A DNA stretch of 64,000 nucleotides from contig NC_088319.1 in assembly GCF_910592395.1 (NCBI RefSeq), positions 11,966,001 through 12,030,000 of the forward strand. The letters run 5' to 3'. This DNA is from Lineus longissimus (Eukaryota > Nemertea > Pilidiophora > Heteronemertea > Lineidae). This document shows, piece after piece, positions 37,003 to 50,600 of this stretch. Numbering within the stretch: the first letter of the stretch is position 1; each line of letters opens with the position of its first letter. The position numbers and the translations under genes were made by a program. The notes under the pieces were generated by a model. That model saw only the letters and a list, made by a program, of their open reading frames with translations, ran no database searches and was not told the origin of the DNA.

Positions 37003-38515
37003 AGTCCATAATACATACTCATCCAGCTATACAGGAAGCAACAGGTGACGATCTATCGTCTACCAACAGCGGGCACATACCTTCAAAACAGAATAGGCTT
37101 AAGAAAATCCAGACCTGCCCCCTAATCGTGAATACTGGCAAGACCAGCTCTGGGGTTTTGCGGTGGCGAAACTCGAGGACAGCCAACTTCGTTGGCGAAA
37201 ATGGACTGACTGTATAGCATGCATCAAATACATGTAAACGTGCAGTGCCAAATGTAACGTTAAATGAGGGCATCCCGATCTTCAACCGTAGCAAGTCGGC
37301 GCTACTCCACCGCCGAAGCGCCACCTTACGTCCAGATCAGATTGTCATTATCTTCCCAAGCACCATAATTGTATGAGTGAGATAAACCACTCACTCTGAT
37401 TGTCTATCGAGTGCCATTCAACATGTAATGTTTTCAGCACAACATCTGGTGCCACGGCGCCCCGCGGTGGCACTGTCGTATTTTCTTCCATGGCTATCGC
37501 AATATATAGTCACAGTCTGCGCTGAGTTCTGCACTAACGCAAAAAGGTAGTCTGTCACAACGTACATAACAGATCGAGTATGGTCGTCGATTTTCGATCA
37601 TGTTTTGTTTTTAAATTCAAACTGCAGTGCATAACAACGAACATGCAAATTGGTGTAATCTATAAATGGAACAGACAACTCCGGCAAAAAAAACTATCAG
37701 TTAAGACTTTTTCGCGTCGTTTAGAACCTGACATTCAAAACATATTCATTATTATTCTGAGGTGAATGGTACCAGGGCCAAATCTAATACTATAGAGACG
37801 CCGAGGATGGGGGGGGGGCAGTCCTTTAGCTATGGGGAATGCTGCAAAATCCACAGTACGGTTATATCAGCATCAGCCCGACGCCAAAACTGAATAATCA
37901 CATTCATCATCATTCACTCCGAGGTAGACCAATCCCAAGAGAAATTAACCTTTCTATTATTTCTGAGCCGCCAATCCTGCACACACGATTTTTCTTATAT
38001 GCACAACTTGTGTAGGAGTAGTATGGATTGTTCTTTAGTGCGATTAACGCTGGTGTCCCAGGTGCCGCAACAGATGCCTCTGAATGAAGTAATCCAGTGT
38101 AAAGTTGTGACAACCAACAGCCCAGCTACGATAATGCCAAGCTGTCTCTGTTTTAGTGTACATGTATATTATTGGCGGATTGACCACGCATGTTGGATGA
38201 CAAGATAGCACAGTGGTGACAAACGGTTCTAAAGGAGAAAAAACGCCTGGGACAGAATATACAGTAGGCTGACACTGCACGTTACATGTATTTGATGCAT
38301 GCTATACAGTCAGTCACTTTTCGGTAACGAAGTTGGCTGTCCTCGAGTTTCGCCACCGCAAAACCCCAGAGCTGGTCTTGCCAGTATTCACGATTAGGGG
38401 GCAGGTCTGGACTTTCTTAAGCCTATTCTGTTTTAAAGGTATGTGCCCGCTGTTGGTAGACGATAGATCGTCACCTGTTGCTCCTGTATAGCTGGATGAG
38501 TATGTATTATGGACT
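37003..38515. mobile_element. Fold-back DNA element with ~244-bp inverted arms
   Basis: The left arm (37003-37247) opens AGTCCATAATACATACTCAT, and its inverse complement closes the right arm (38273-38515). By eye the arms differ at only about eight positions across ~244 bp. The ~1.0-kb centre has no open frame resembling a transposase. No clear target-site duplication was found. A non-autonomous DNA transposon with long terminal inverted repeats is the simplest reading. Confidence 0.85.
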
Positions 38516-41500
38516 TAGTAGGAATTTGACGGGATTTTTCGGATAACGGAATTTGACGAAAAATCTCAGACGGTTATGACCGAATTATGGATCCAAATGA
38601 AATATGACGGACTTGACCCTGTACATGCTAACCTGGCCTCTCTTCTCAGTAACAAACGGCATTTACTTGTACATGTAAAGACGTTTGCATATGCGAAAGT
38701 GTTTGCTTATTCGTGATATTATTAACCCGACTAGACAGTCACGTAATTCTATTAACGGGACGTATACAGTTGTACCCAAATGACAAATGAAGCTTCAACA
38801 TAATATTTGTTCAGCGCTGTCGATCGATACCATACATCTGAGAATTGAAATAATCAGAGGATGAGCGACTCCGGCGGACAGTTAAAGGATTGTGTCGATA
38901 TACAGCGAGTCATTTTGGTCTTTTTAGAGGCGCATTTTGGTCTCAATATTTTACAAGCTGCAGTTTTTGACTCTTGGGATTTAATGTTACTGTACATGAA
39001 TTACGTGTACAACAATAGATTCAGGAGTATTCCAAGTTTTAGGCAATGTACAATGTATGCTGGCTTTGAATCCAAATGGGTTCGTTTCCACCTGTGGCCG
39101 TGTCTAACTCTAAATGGTTGGAACTAAACTTGTACGAGTAGTAAGTTACCGAAACTGTTGGATTGTGTGGTTTGCAGTGTCAGTTTGTCATCTGTGTTAA
39201 CCGAATCATCAAAAGCGATAAGGGCTGTTTCAACCGGACCCACGTGCGGAAAATTTGTCGTTTTCTTTGAGCTGGATGTCGAACTCTACCCAAGCACTTT
39301 CGGAGAATAACTCTTGAGAAATATTACAGTAAACAAAACGGATTTACTTTACAGTCACCGACGGATCTGCAGTCATCAGCCGCGTCAAGCAGTTAGTGAG
39401 TCAGTCGGGAAATTCCAGCAATCCCGCCCCCGCATGCTGCTTGGTCAAACCAAATAATTTCTTGCACTAGAACCACCAGCTGACGAGCTCAATCATTCAT
39501 TCACCTACTCTGGCTGACCATTCTGCCCGTATACGGATCTAATTCCGTCAATGCCTGCGGCCCTAAGTTCGATAAAACCTCATACAAGTAATAGCCAATA
39601 TCTCAAACCGAAATCAGATTTGCGGTCATTTTGATTGGCGCGAAGGCGACCTCCGACTGATAAGAACCACGCATGCGCGGGCCACTTATTTCGGCAATCA
39701 TGTGTTACTAAATTCGTGTTGATAAGGTTCTGTTCTGATGTGTTGATATGATGGCATGATTATTGTCTGCTAGAATAGAATTACAATGAAACAATAGAGT
39801 CACGCTGGTACATATTCACTAAGGACTAAAACATTCTGATATATTGGATACAATACAAAAATGGTAAGTGCCGATGTTGCTGTTGATGCGTGTTGTACAT
39901 TGGCGTATAGCCAGGAGGGGCGGGGGTGAGGCGACTGTTAGGCCTAGGTTAATAGTATTTGGCTCCGCCTGAATTTCTCTTAGGTGTGAGGTAAGGGGCA
40001 AACGAACGCAAATGTCGAGGAGAGAAGGGGGTCGCTCCACGCTATCTCTAACATGCCATCACTCCCGGTATAGCTAAGCCCGTGTGGTTATCTACAAACG
40101 GTTCCGGATTGTATGGGCCTGCTAAATACATGTATATACATGTCTAACGAGTGCCACCTTTTGGCGAGATAGTCCCTCATTCCTTATAGATATATGAATT
40201 AAATGATCACAGACTCCTTTAGTTTCTACAGTAGGAAAATGACCCTTCAAAATTAAACAACTGTAGCTCATTGTTTTGAGTTTAAAATACACAAGTCTGA
40301 TAAGTTATTGAATATTGCATTACGAACACCCAAATTGACATCAGGTACATACACTGTATACTCACTACAGGACAAAAGAGGCGAATAGGCGCATTATCCT
40401 CCTTGTCACATAAATACCACAACCAATTTCTCCCACTAAATCACAGTGAGCTATATCAATACGATAAGCGAAGTATGCAGACTTGACTCCAAGAGAATCG
40501 ACTCGAACTTCAGTGCAAATCCGCCATTGCTGACATCGTTGGTGCCACAAACTTTTTGTAAGTTTTCTAATAGCGTCAAGAGTGTGCCGAACTCTCCCAT
40601 GGCAGCCACTACTATAGGACAGGACAGAAAAAGAGTCCCATCCTCGATCCTCCCTGTCAATCCATAACTGCCCAACAATATCATAATTGATGATTTTATT
40701 GATTTGAAAATTATAAGTAAAATTTATTGGCAGAAGTGCTTACAGATTCCTCACCTTTCTAAGCTGGCACAATGTAATTAAAACATAGATTCCATAAAAA
40801 AGAGTGAGAACCAACCAAGGCAACGGTTTTTTTTAAACAACTGTAATTTATTGCTGGCAGGTCCTCCATCAAAGTGACAGCCACACAAATTCTCAACGAA
40901 TTCAACATCATGGCGATCTGAAGCTTGTATGAAATAAAAATGTAACTGAATGTAACTGTATACTTGTACATACACACGATATAGCTGCCCAGAACTTTTG
41001 TCATTGTAATCTGATTACACCATTGTAATGGGACAGTTAATAATGTTATGCGTTCACTATCAGAAAATTACTAGTATACTGTGTACTAATGGTCTCGTAC
41101 GACCCAAATAACTGCATTATTGATCTTTTGACCACGAGCCTCTGTTTTGGACATTAACCGCAGTATCGAGTCCGGTGGTCAGATCATGGGCCCATTATAC
41201 ACTGTCCTCTTGGTCAGTGGCTAATGAAATAAAGCTGTCAGCTCACTTTTGAATGCTCAACTCGCATAATTTGAGCTTTCGCTAGTTATCTATTTGAATT
41301 GACCACGGTTGTTGGGGTTTTTTTGTACTTTTTCGTCAGATAAACTCCCCAGCGACAATGCAATACCTACCTTAAAAATCGGAAATAAAAAAAACTTGTA
41401 GATTCTTCGGTAAGAATATGTCGTCAGATCTCAAAGGCGACTCACACTGAGTCACTCAGAGTCGTAAAATTCATCTTTACCATGCACTCTTGATCATCGT

Positions 41501-44500
41501 CCTCTCGAATCCTACCTAGGCATATACTGCGAGTCGCATACTGGGGTCGGATACAATAGCACACTAATGACGTCATCAAGTGGCAATTGCTGGCGAAGAG
41601 AATCCCTATGTACGGCCCCCATATCGATTGCAGTGTTAATTTCGTTACATAAATATCACACATTCTTAGATGATATATTCTTAGAAAATATATTGTGAAA
41701 GCACTTCCGCGAAGAAACTCAAATCAACACAGTTTACCCGCCGCCACATTCTTAGAAATAAAGGTTTTTGTGCTTCTGAAAAGGTATTCCGGCTTAAAAG
41801 GTTGATGACTTTGCTAATATGTACCCCTTAGCGGTTTTTCAGGCAAGTAAAAAGCCCTGAGAGGATTTTTACAATCTGAAAACCATTTGGGGAATTTTTA
41901 ATTTTACCAAGAAGCCTCTTTGGGGTGCATATTTGAGTTGGCCAAAAAACCGTTAAAGGTTGCTCAACACAGCTCAAAACTCGTGCAGAATAAGAAATGA
42001 AAAAAAAACGTTAAGGAATGAAAAGAATAATTTATTCTCTTATCAACTAACCAGGCAATACAGCCCATGAATGCTGCTACGAGAAGAAAACCGCTGGACA
42101 TCTCAAGGAATCCCAAATGGCCCAAAACAATTCATGAATATATTCACACCAGAACCTTCCCTTGAGTGTTGTTGTCGGACGTCGCTCCGACTCCACGGTC
42201 CGCGAGGACCCCTCAACGTGACAAGCGTTGGATATGAAAAAGGCATGTGTATATTGGCGGCATGCCATTGACATTTCCGCGCATCTCGCAGGGCAAGGAT
42301 GCGACCCAGAAATCAACTTAACCAGACGTCAGCGACGTGATGTGAATGCCGAATAGTTTGGGTTGAATACCGCGGGGTTAAATGAGGCCATTATTGGAAA
42401 TACTTTTATATATGAGAAGTTGTGGCATTGTGATAAATATGTATACCGCAAATGGAAAATAGATAACTGTAATATATCAATTAGATATCTATTTTCGGAC
42501 AGATGGCATGGTTATCGGAGAACGAATTCATCAACCTCTAATCTAGTCAACAGATGAGATCTCAGGCAATCCACTTCTTACCTTAGGTTTTATAACAATC
42601 TTGACAAAAGTGAAAAAGAATCTCTTTAGAAAACAAAACTAGCATAAAATATAAACAAGCATAAAATACACACTGCAATTACATGTAGTATAAAGTATCA
42701 GAGCATATTACAATATGCAAATAAAGCAACTGTTATTGTATGATTATTCAATCTGGATGAAAACAATAATGCAACCACTGTAAGTCCATTGGCGCAGTGG
42801 CCATAACCCAAACCGCAGACGCGGACTTAAACCAATGTTTTCTCATCACCGATTACCACTCATAATGTATTTTTTCGTACCAATCATTTAACCAAATCGA
42901 AACGAATTCTCATTGATTCTATTGATTTAGCTATTACCGCTCCGGGTGCCAGACCCCTTGAGTCTGGGTTACATCATCTATTGCTCACACGAAGTTTGCT
43001 TTGTGCGCATGCTGACACTGGCATTACGTCGATTGAGCAACTGGGCGCAATTGTTATCGAAACAGTTTCTGCCGGGTACTTCTAATGGCCGTTATCTCTC
43101 GTGAAGTCCCTTGTTTGCCCTGCTCTGTTCTTCAAAGGGGGTTTAAAACCATAAGAGCTAGATTAGGATAGTGAAACTGAGGGTTTGGGCTGCTGTAAAC
43201 ATACCCTCTCCCCCCCCCCCCCCGTGAACGTACGAAAGACTAAAATCATCTCGTAGAAGAATCTAAGAGAAAGGACTATGCGACTGCCACTTGTTCAACA
43301 TTGTTTTTTTCACTTCCTGCTCCATTGCAATGCCCATTTCCGACAGGAATTCACCCATCTCTCGGCTGCCCATTCCCTGGACGTGATTATCTCTCCAGTA
43401 ATTATATTTCTGCGGAACAAATCAATTCTGAAGTAATGACTGTCTCGGTGGTGGTCGCAGAGGATAGCTATAGTTACACGTGTTGAATTGGTCGATGTGA
43501 ACAATTTGACCGAGGCGTCAAGGTTTTGTGTGGGCTGATCTGGGTTTTTTACTTGGTGCAACTTATGATACCCTGTCATCTTCCTAAGAGTCACGGCTTT
43601 TTTACTCCTACGTCCAGCCTGGTCCCAAGTCATTGTGCGCTCCGCTAATTCCTGACGTAAGGTCGGAACCAGAGCGACAATCCAAATATCACAAAACATC
43701 TCGGGAAGGCGCGTGGTTTTTTTAAGCAGGCTGTGGGTCATAATACGTCATATACAAAAAATGATTGTACGTTTAAAATATTGAGAGGCGGAGAATATTG
43801 AAGAACCCCCATACACGCGGGTACCCTGCCTTATGTATCCCGAGATTGACTTTCACTCCTGAAAATATCGATAGGCGGAGTATGTTGAAAACCACTGGTT
43901 ACACCAGGGTGTGCCCTATGAGCATATGCAACTGGGTCTTGAATTACCGGATACTGAGATTAACTTAAAGCTTTATTTTGTTGATATCATACCATCAAAT
44001 TCTATTTTCCTCAGTGAAATAGGTCCAGACTGTGTTTAAGTATTTTGACCTATACTTTTTCAACTCCATCATGGCCGTGACGCACTTCCGCCCTCCGGAC
44101 CACCTAGCAATGGAGAAGTCGTTGAAGATTATGTTAATGGGCCTGAATGGACGATTGCTTTGAGTTGAACGCATGCGCTGTAGCCGATTCCACCCGCTCA
44201 AACTCTCATCGTCGCCCCTCCAATCCGCTCTACACCATTCGAGCGTAATTCCTATATCTCTCGTGAATGGATGAACTTGTCGATCGACTCTCACTGCATT
44301 GCATGGCTTCATGAAAACCTTCGCAAATTAAAAAGATCTCGATGTTGTGTACAATGAAACAGACATGTGGTCTCGCTGAAAATCAGCTGACGCTCCATTC
44401 ACACACTCCTATCGCTGTGTCACTGTTATTAATGTTTATCGAACGCAGAATAGACAATGCTCCTCGAACGTCCCGATGTGTGTCCATTTTGCCGGAACGG

Positions 44501-45136
44501 TTGTTCTGTTTCCTTGAAGTGTGCTTATTTTGATCAACCTTGGCATGGAGGATAGCGGAACTGCCAATCTCCAAGCAGACATGATATTAATGCATATTAT
44601 CTCTGCCACTATTAGCTTCCATGTTGTTCAGCCATTGTACCATATAAAATGCGTAATCGTGATTTTAATTGCACGGAAAGTAGCCACGGGCATGTGATTC
44701 GTCTTCTGGGCATAAAATTACAATGAAAAATGGCATATTTTAACAAAATTTTGGGCTGTTTTAATCTTGTAGCGAGGAGGAAATAAAGAAATATATGTGT
44801 CAAAAGGCCACGCGTGACTAGATGCACCTTGTATTAATAAATACCCGAATGTCCGCCATTTGAAGTAATAGCTTTGCCATTTGAAGCAATAGCTTCGCCA
44901 CTGGAGGCAATGGCGGCCAACTCAAGCAGGGGCGGGACGACGTCATCAAGGGTTACAGTCATGCGCGAGGAGGATGCGGAATTCCAAAAGTTTGAGGTTC
45001 ATCAGATTGTGATACATGTATTTCATACAATACTGTGGGCCAGCGACTCCATTTCGATGCGTTATTGAAGAGCCCATTATTTGATAGCCCTTTGCGCCAG
45101 CTCTGGGCCTTCATACGTTTATTCGGTAAAGGGACA

Positions 45137-45289
45137 AGGGGTTCAGAATATCAAACGAACAAAATGGCGAAGATTCTCAGCCCCAGTTCAAAATGTAAAC
45201 GGGACAAGGACCGAAGCTGTTAGGTAATACATCTTGAACTGTGGCTGAGAATCTTCGCCATATTGTTCGTTTGATATTCTGAACCCCTT
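45137..45289. repeat. Hairpin element upstream of the GH31 gene
   Basis: Arms of about 60 bp: AGGGGTTCAGAATATCAAAC at the left and its inverse GTTTGATATTCTGAACCCCT at the right, with GGCGAAGATTCTCAGCC and GGCTGAGAATCTTCGCC inside. The loop is about 35 bp. It is a MITE-like palindrome about 610 bp before the GH31 splice acceptor. Confidence 0.8.
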
Positions 45290-45902
45290 GGAGAGACTAC
45301 ACATCTCTGGCCCCTACCGATTCGCAAAATTATTGCCCAGCGCTTGAAGTTGCCTTGACCTCCTACTAAAACCAACCAAATATTTTTTCATCCTGTTTCT
45401 TCTTTTTCGCTTCTGCTGATGCATTCGCCTTCGTAGAAACACAGATCATCAACAATTCTAGTCAGAGCAATAAACTGAATAAAAAGTAACTGTATTCAGA
45501 TTGAAATTTGCTTATCATGGGTCTGCAGAAAAACCGAGTGTAATTTGTGTTCAGTCATGTTCGTCATGCAATGCATAGCTTGAGAAATGATATGTATTAT
45601 TCTACAGGGTTTGTCAGAAACATATCACTAAATAGCTGCATCATGTTGGGTTCAGAAGGTGCACAACCTCCCTCTATCATTTGCTCTCGAGTGATACTAC
45701 GTGTTGTGATAAAAGTGAACAGTGATCTTTGCAGACCCAGTGACTAGTGTAAATCTCGTAAAATTCGTTTTCAGGACTTACTTCTTCCCAATGAGAGATA
45801 ATAGGTATAAAGAAAAGACTTGAACATACTTGAATATACTTGAATATACATGTACTTTTTTATTTACCGATTATCACCTTCGTTTCGTTTCAGACGACTG
45901 CC

Positions 45903-47912
45903 ATGTCAGTGGGCCGGAGGCTCCTCTCCGCCCTCGCGCTGCTCCTGGTCTTCGGCGCGGCAGTTGCCATTGGTTTCATGGTCAACTTTATCGTCCTTTC
46001 CACGAACACCATGTACTACCAGCACACTGACTTCGGTGCAATGATGGGGAAGCACTACACCATAAAGAAGGACAGGTCCGTGGACATCAAGAGCGCTAAT
46101 GGAACAACGGTCGGCCACGGCCAACTGGGAATCGGCCTTCCAGTCACGGCAACATCAACGAAATGTCACAGCGGTCAGGATTCACATTGCATGTATTGGC
46201 CAAACAAGGCGAGGTTAAAGGTCACAGATTCTGCTGACGGGAACTGTTATACGATGTCGTGGTTAAGTTACGCGCGTGACGTCACGGAAATCCGCGATTG
46301 CTATTCGCTGAACGGTAGCCACTGGTATGGCGGGGCACAGATTAGGAAACAGTATTGGCCGATTGAGAAGTGGAATCATAAGTTGGAGATGTTTATAGCG
46401 GGAGATTCATTTAAAGATGATTATGGTGGCGTTTTGGAGCGATACTGGCTTTCCTCTGCTGGGTTTGCCATCGCATCTCCGGTGGATGTGCCGTTGTTTG
46501 TAAGCATTAACGCGAGCAATGACGGGCAGCTCTGCCTGGCGGGGAGATTCGAAGGATCTTTGTATAGAAACATCAACAACACATACCCATATCTAACTTA
46601 CTCAATTTGTCACGGTGACGATCTTAAATCTTTGCATTTATATATGATAAACAATTTCTTTAAAAAACCAACCAATATTCCAGATACCCGGATGTTTACA
46701 CATCCAATATGGTCGACTTGGGCACAGTTCAAAAAGAACATCAACCAATCAATGGTGTTGGAATTCGCCCGGAAAATTCGCGCGAATAATTTTACACACT
46801 CACAACTGGAGATCGATGATGATTGGACGCCACATTACGGTGATTGGCGCTTTAACCCGTCCAAATTTCCGGATGCAAAAGGAATGATCACGCAACTTAA
46901 ATCCATGGGATTCCGAGTGACGGTTTGGGTGCACCCCTTCGCGAACCTCTTATCGGACGCGTTCATCCACGGTGTTGAGGAAGGTTACTGGGTGAAGAAC
47001 GATTTAGGGGCACCTGGGTTGTCAGTGTGGTGGGACGGGATTGGTGGGCTTCTTGACGTCACGAATAAGAAGGCTGTTGATTGGTTCAGAGAAGATCTGC
47101 GTAATCTTACGTCAGATTATGGCGTCAATTCGTTCAAATTTGACGCTGGCGAAAGAAGTTGGTTGCCGTTTGGATTCAAATTTCAGAAGGAATACCTCAA
47201 CCCAGACATCTATGCCACTTTGTACGCGGAACTCGCATACGACGCTGACCCGTCTGTGAGACACCAGGAAGTCAGGGTCGGCGCGCATTCTCAACATTTG
47301 CCAATATTCGTACGCATGATGGATAAAGATTCCAACTGGGGTTACGAAAATGGCTTGAAAACTATCATCCCTGATGCCCTGACCTTCGGCCTTTTAGGTT
47401 ACCCTTTCGTTCTTCCTGACATGATTGGTGGAAACGCCTATGACTCGGGGTCTCTTTCTGGAAACGTATACCCGGACCGAGAACTGTACATTCGCTGGGT
47501 GGAATTGAACGCCTTTTTACCTTCATTGCAATTTTCTATCACGCCTTGGTTATACGATCAAGAGGTTATAAATATTTGTAAAAAGATGGTGGATTTGCAT
47601 ATAAAATATTCACCTACGATAATCTCGCTTGCGCAAGAAGCTACGAGAACTGGTGCACCAATCATTCGACCGCTTTGGTGGGTGGCACCAAACGACCAAC
47701 TCGCGCAGACGATTGATTCTGAGTTTCTTTTGGGTGACGACATCTTGGTCGCGCCCATTCTCGACCAGGGGGCCACATCACGTGATATTCATCTTCCTAG
47801 TGGGTTATGGAGAGATGAACTGTACAGCCGCAATCTTGTCGGTGGAATGAACTACCCAGATTTTCAGGTAAAGTTACACCAACTTGCCTACTTTACGAGA
47901 ATTAAAGATTAG
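45903..47912 (+). CDS. MYORG: MYORG-type glycoside hydrolase family 31 (alpha-galactosidase-like), 669 aa
   Basis: Type II membrane glycosidase of the secretory pathway. The whole coding sequence is in one exon whose acceptor (CGTTTCGTTTCAG) ends at 45893, leaving a 9-base 5' UTR segment before ATGTCAGTGGGC. Residues about 7-31 form the signal anchor. The luminal part aligns by eye with animal MYORG: HWYGGAQIRKQYWPIEKW, GGVLERYWLSSAGFAI, PIWSTWAQF, LEIDDDWTPHYGDWRF, VTVWVHPF, then SFKFDAGE with the family nucleophile at D414. RMMDKDSNWG supplies the acid/base aspartate (D474), equivalent in spacing to human D463/D520. LGYPFVLPDMIGGNAY, RELYIRWVELNAFLPSLQFS and RPLWWVAP follow, and it ends KLHQLAYFTRIKD. 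The sequence is intact. Human MYORG acts on alpha-galactosides; the substrate here is inferred. An upstream untranslated exon must exist but was not located. Confidence 0.95.
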   Translation: MSVGRRLLSALALLLVFGAAVAIGFMVNFIVLSTNTMYYQHTDFGAMMGKHYTIKKDRSVDIKSANGTTVGHGQLGIGLPVTATSTKCHSGQDSHCMYWPNKARLKVTDSADGNCYTMSWLSYARDVTEIRDCYSLNGSHWYGGAQIRKQYWPIEKWNHKLEMFIAGDSFKDDYGGVLERYWLSSAGFAIASPVDVPLFVSINASNDGQLCLAGRFEGSLYRNINNTYPYLTYSICHGDDLKSLHLYMINNFFKKPTNIPDTRMFTHPIWSTWAQFKKNINQSMVLEFARKIRANNFTHSQLEIDDDWTPHYGDWRFNPSKFPDAKGMITQLKSMGFRVTVWVHPFANLLSDAFIHGVEEGYWVKNDLGAPGLSVWWDGIGGLLDVTNKKAVDWFREDLRNLTSDYGVNSFKFDAGERSWLPFGFKFQKEYLNPDIYATLYAELAYDADPSVRHQEVRVGAHSQHLPIFVRMMDKDSNWGYENGLKTIIPDALTFGLLGYPFVLPDMIGGNAYDSGSLSGNVYPDRELYIRWVELNAFLPSLQFSITPWLYDQEVINICKKMVDLHIKYSPTIISLAQEATRTGAPIIRPLWWVAPNDQLAQTIDSEFLLGDDILVAPILDQGATSRDIHLPSGLWRDELYSRNLVGGMNYPDFQVKLHQLAYFTRIKD

Positions 47913-48559
47913 AAGACTTTGTTTATATTTTACTTGACAATCAAACATATTCCAACTTGTACGCATCAATTGTATACAAGCAATGCACGAGTATGCATGC
48001 ATGAAGCATGCATTATGATTGACTATTGGCGTCGCCTGGCGTTAGAAATATGAACCAGATTTAGTTGGACCAACAGTAAATATATGTGAACGAACGGCGC
48101 ACCCCGTGTGATGACTGATATTCTAGAACAACAATAAGTCCGACAAACTACATGTACATGTACACGTACATGCGTACGCCAACATAATAATATGATGAAA
48201 TTGCTGATTGAGGGGCCACTTTGCCTGTCTTGGCGACTTGCTAAAGAGACATATGGCTAGGAGGGAATTAATGGCCATCATTTGTCTAATCTTCGTATAT
48301 ATTATGACCAGGTTTTCCCAGGGGTGATCATTTTCTAAGAAGCGAAGGGTCGCTTTGGCCGCGTAGAATATTAGGCAGCCCTCACGAAGAGCTACGAACG
48401 ACGCCTACGTAATGTACTTTTTCGACCACTTTTTGAAAAATGAATCGCATTCCTCGTTAAAAAAAAGATGATTTACGGGAGTCACGAACTGAAATGAATT
48501 AGCACATGACTTGGTGACAATACTGAACAGGCCTTCCTAGTTCGTCGTCACGCACCTGT

Positions 48560-48565
48560 AATAAA
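48560..48565 (+). promoter_or_regulatory. Candidate polyadenylation signal AATAAA for the GH31 gene
   Basis: First AATAAA after the stop codon that I noticed, about 650 bases downstream. A later candidate lies near 49280. Confidence 0.35.
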
Positions 48566-50600
48566 GTTTTAAACCGTTTTCAACATAAATCAGTACTACA
48601 TGTATCTACATGCTTTTTCCGAGACACACCACGGGAAACGCTTTTCACAGCCAGATATACCTATCCTGGCCTGTCACACCCTGAAAAACATTTTCGTTGT
48701 ACGCTGATAATTTCAGGGTTTGGGGGGTCTGAAGATAGAGGGGGGATTTTTTACGGCTTTTAACCCGCGAATTAGCTTTTTCAGCACGATGGGTAAATTT
48801 GAGCCCAAACCACAAGAGTAAGCCTGAAAAAGGACTGAAACGTCAAGGCTGTCTCATGGTTGTCAATGGTTGAGCATGCAGGGCGTGTCCAACTGCAGAC
48901 CGATCCGGACAGCAGTTCTGACCTCACCGCTATCGCTGCGATTTTTACTGAATCTCGCCTGTGGTTCAGTATGGTGGTTATGTTTGCCACTTTCCTTACA
49001 CTACCTTTATCTCGTCTTTTATATGTTTTTTTTCAGAATTTTGGCAGACAACAAGCCTGTAAATACAAATACGGGTAATAACAAATCATGTTCCAGTGTT
49101 TTACATAGATATAAATTACGGTATTAATATTGTAAATACATGTAATTTACTCAATAATTTTTACGATGCCTGGGACATTTTTAAATCCATTAAAGATACA
49201 TGCATTGTAATCGCCTAAGTTTGCGTTGTTTTTATGATATTCCTTGCGTGTCAAAATGTAAATGATGACGGAGAAAGAAGAAATAAAAATTGTCAAATAA
49301 TCTATTCTGAAACACCAGAGCGAGTCATGAAATTCCCACGATAAAGTCTAGCATCGCCATAACCAGTCATTGATGAAAGATTTTTAATTGAAGTACAATG
49401 TATGTTGAACAAGAGTCTTTCAATAAATGAAAGACTCTGATCGACCTGAAATCACTTCTATAATGTACGTAAGGTGTAATAGTTTGTGATCTAACTCCTC
49501 CGTCAGTTTAGATCGACAACAAAACTTCTCCTGAAAGACGAGATTAATTCAGAGTAGGCCTTTGTCTTTGCGGGCTTTAATTTTGGAATTCTGGAGCGAT
49601 TATTGAGAAATTGCATTTTTTGTTGCTTCCATATAAGACCACGGTTATCATCATAAGGTAGATTGTCAAAAGTCAACAGGCATTCTCATTAGCATATGGG
49701 GGCATTTCATGAGTCAACAGTGCGGAAATATACCGAAATAAAACCAAATTGCGAAACAAATATCAGTGTAAATTGTTCAGGTAGCTACTCATGCTATTTA
49801 TTCTCCCATTTCATGTTAATTTTAGTTGCTTTATTCATTTTTAACTGAGAGAAACAACGCCTCTGACCAGTTCATGCTTTGCATGTGACCATGTGATCCA
49901 CCATCTTCACATATGCAAATATTTCTAAACACTTTGCACACAACAAGAGATCTACATGTATTGTGGCTTTGGCGCGAAGCATACATGTATAGCCTATAGA
50001 CTAATCTATTTTGGGAGAGTCTTGGTACAGCAGATATCAGCGGGGGCCTGATGGGGTGAAAGTGCTCTCTCACAGCTGTAAGGCCCATCAAGGGGCTGCT
50101 CGCGCTTCTGAACCTAGTCAATGTACAATATGTAATTTATGAGCGGTCCCTTTGTCGGTCACGGATCAGCCAAATAACACGAGATTTCAATGCCATGCCA
50201 TTCTACCTTTGCAAAATGAAAGGTTTTGTAACGTCCTGATAATTATTCATCTGGCATTTTGAAAAATAGGTATGAAGTATAGAAGGAGACCTGTTAAAAA
50301 TATGCTCATCTATCAAGAGTTTCCAAGAGTGTCATTTTGTACAAAAGAACATGACTTGATGCCACGATGAGTTACGAATTTTTGTCTTTGGCGTTTACGT
50401 AAGGAATATTCATTGTCAATGAGTACCCAGTCGAATTTAGCGCCAGACTATGGAACACGAATGATAGCCAGCTCACCGAGGCAATGATCGGAAAACAGCT
50501 GAATGGACTTCGATACTAATAATTCGTTCCTAAAGTCGGTAGCTGAATGCTAGACCACGCAATTTTTGACAGGGACCAGCACCTATTGCCATCTCGATAA

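Larger units (their letters stand above)
34753..45893. other. 11-kb stretch with transposons, no gene supported
   Basis: Holds three diverged family A MITEs, a fold-back element (37003-38515), poly-C runs, and a hairpin element at 45137. Minus-strand frames near 40451-40684, 42077-42316 and 43310-43741 are open but show no motif. Untranslated exons of the downstream GH31 gene may lie here; one candidate donor is ATG-GTAAGT at 39861. Confidence 0.55.

Noticed and set aside
40451-40684. Minus-strand frame with protein-like composition (LSCPIVVAAMGEFGTLL)
   Set aside because: Unrecognised; an acceptor GGGCAG is possible but no donor or neighbouring exon fits, and a second frame is equally open.
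43310-43741. 143-codon minus-strand ORF
   Set aside because: No domain, no splice context and no partner; I could not separate it from chance.
48860-49078. 72-codon plus-strand ORF with a hydrophobic stretch
   Set aside because: No splice partner or motif; a second frame is similarly open.
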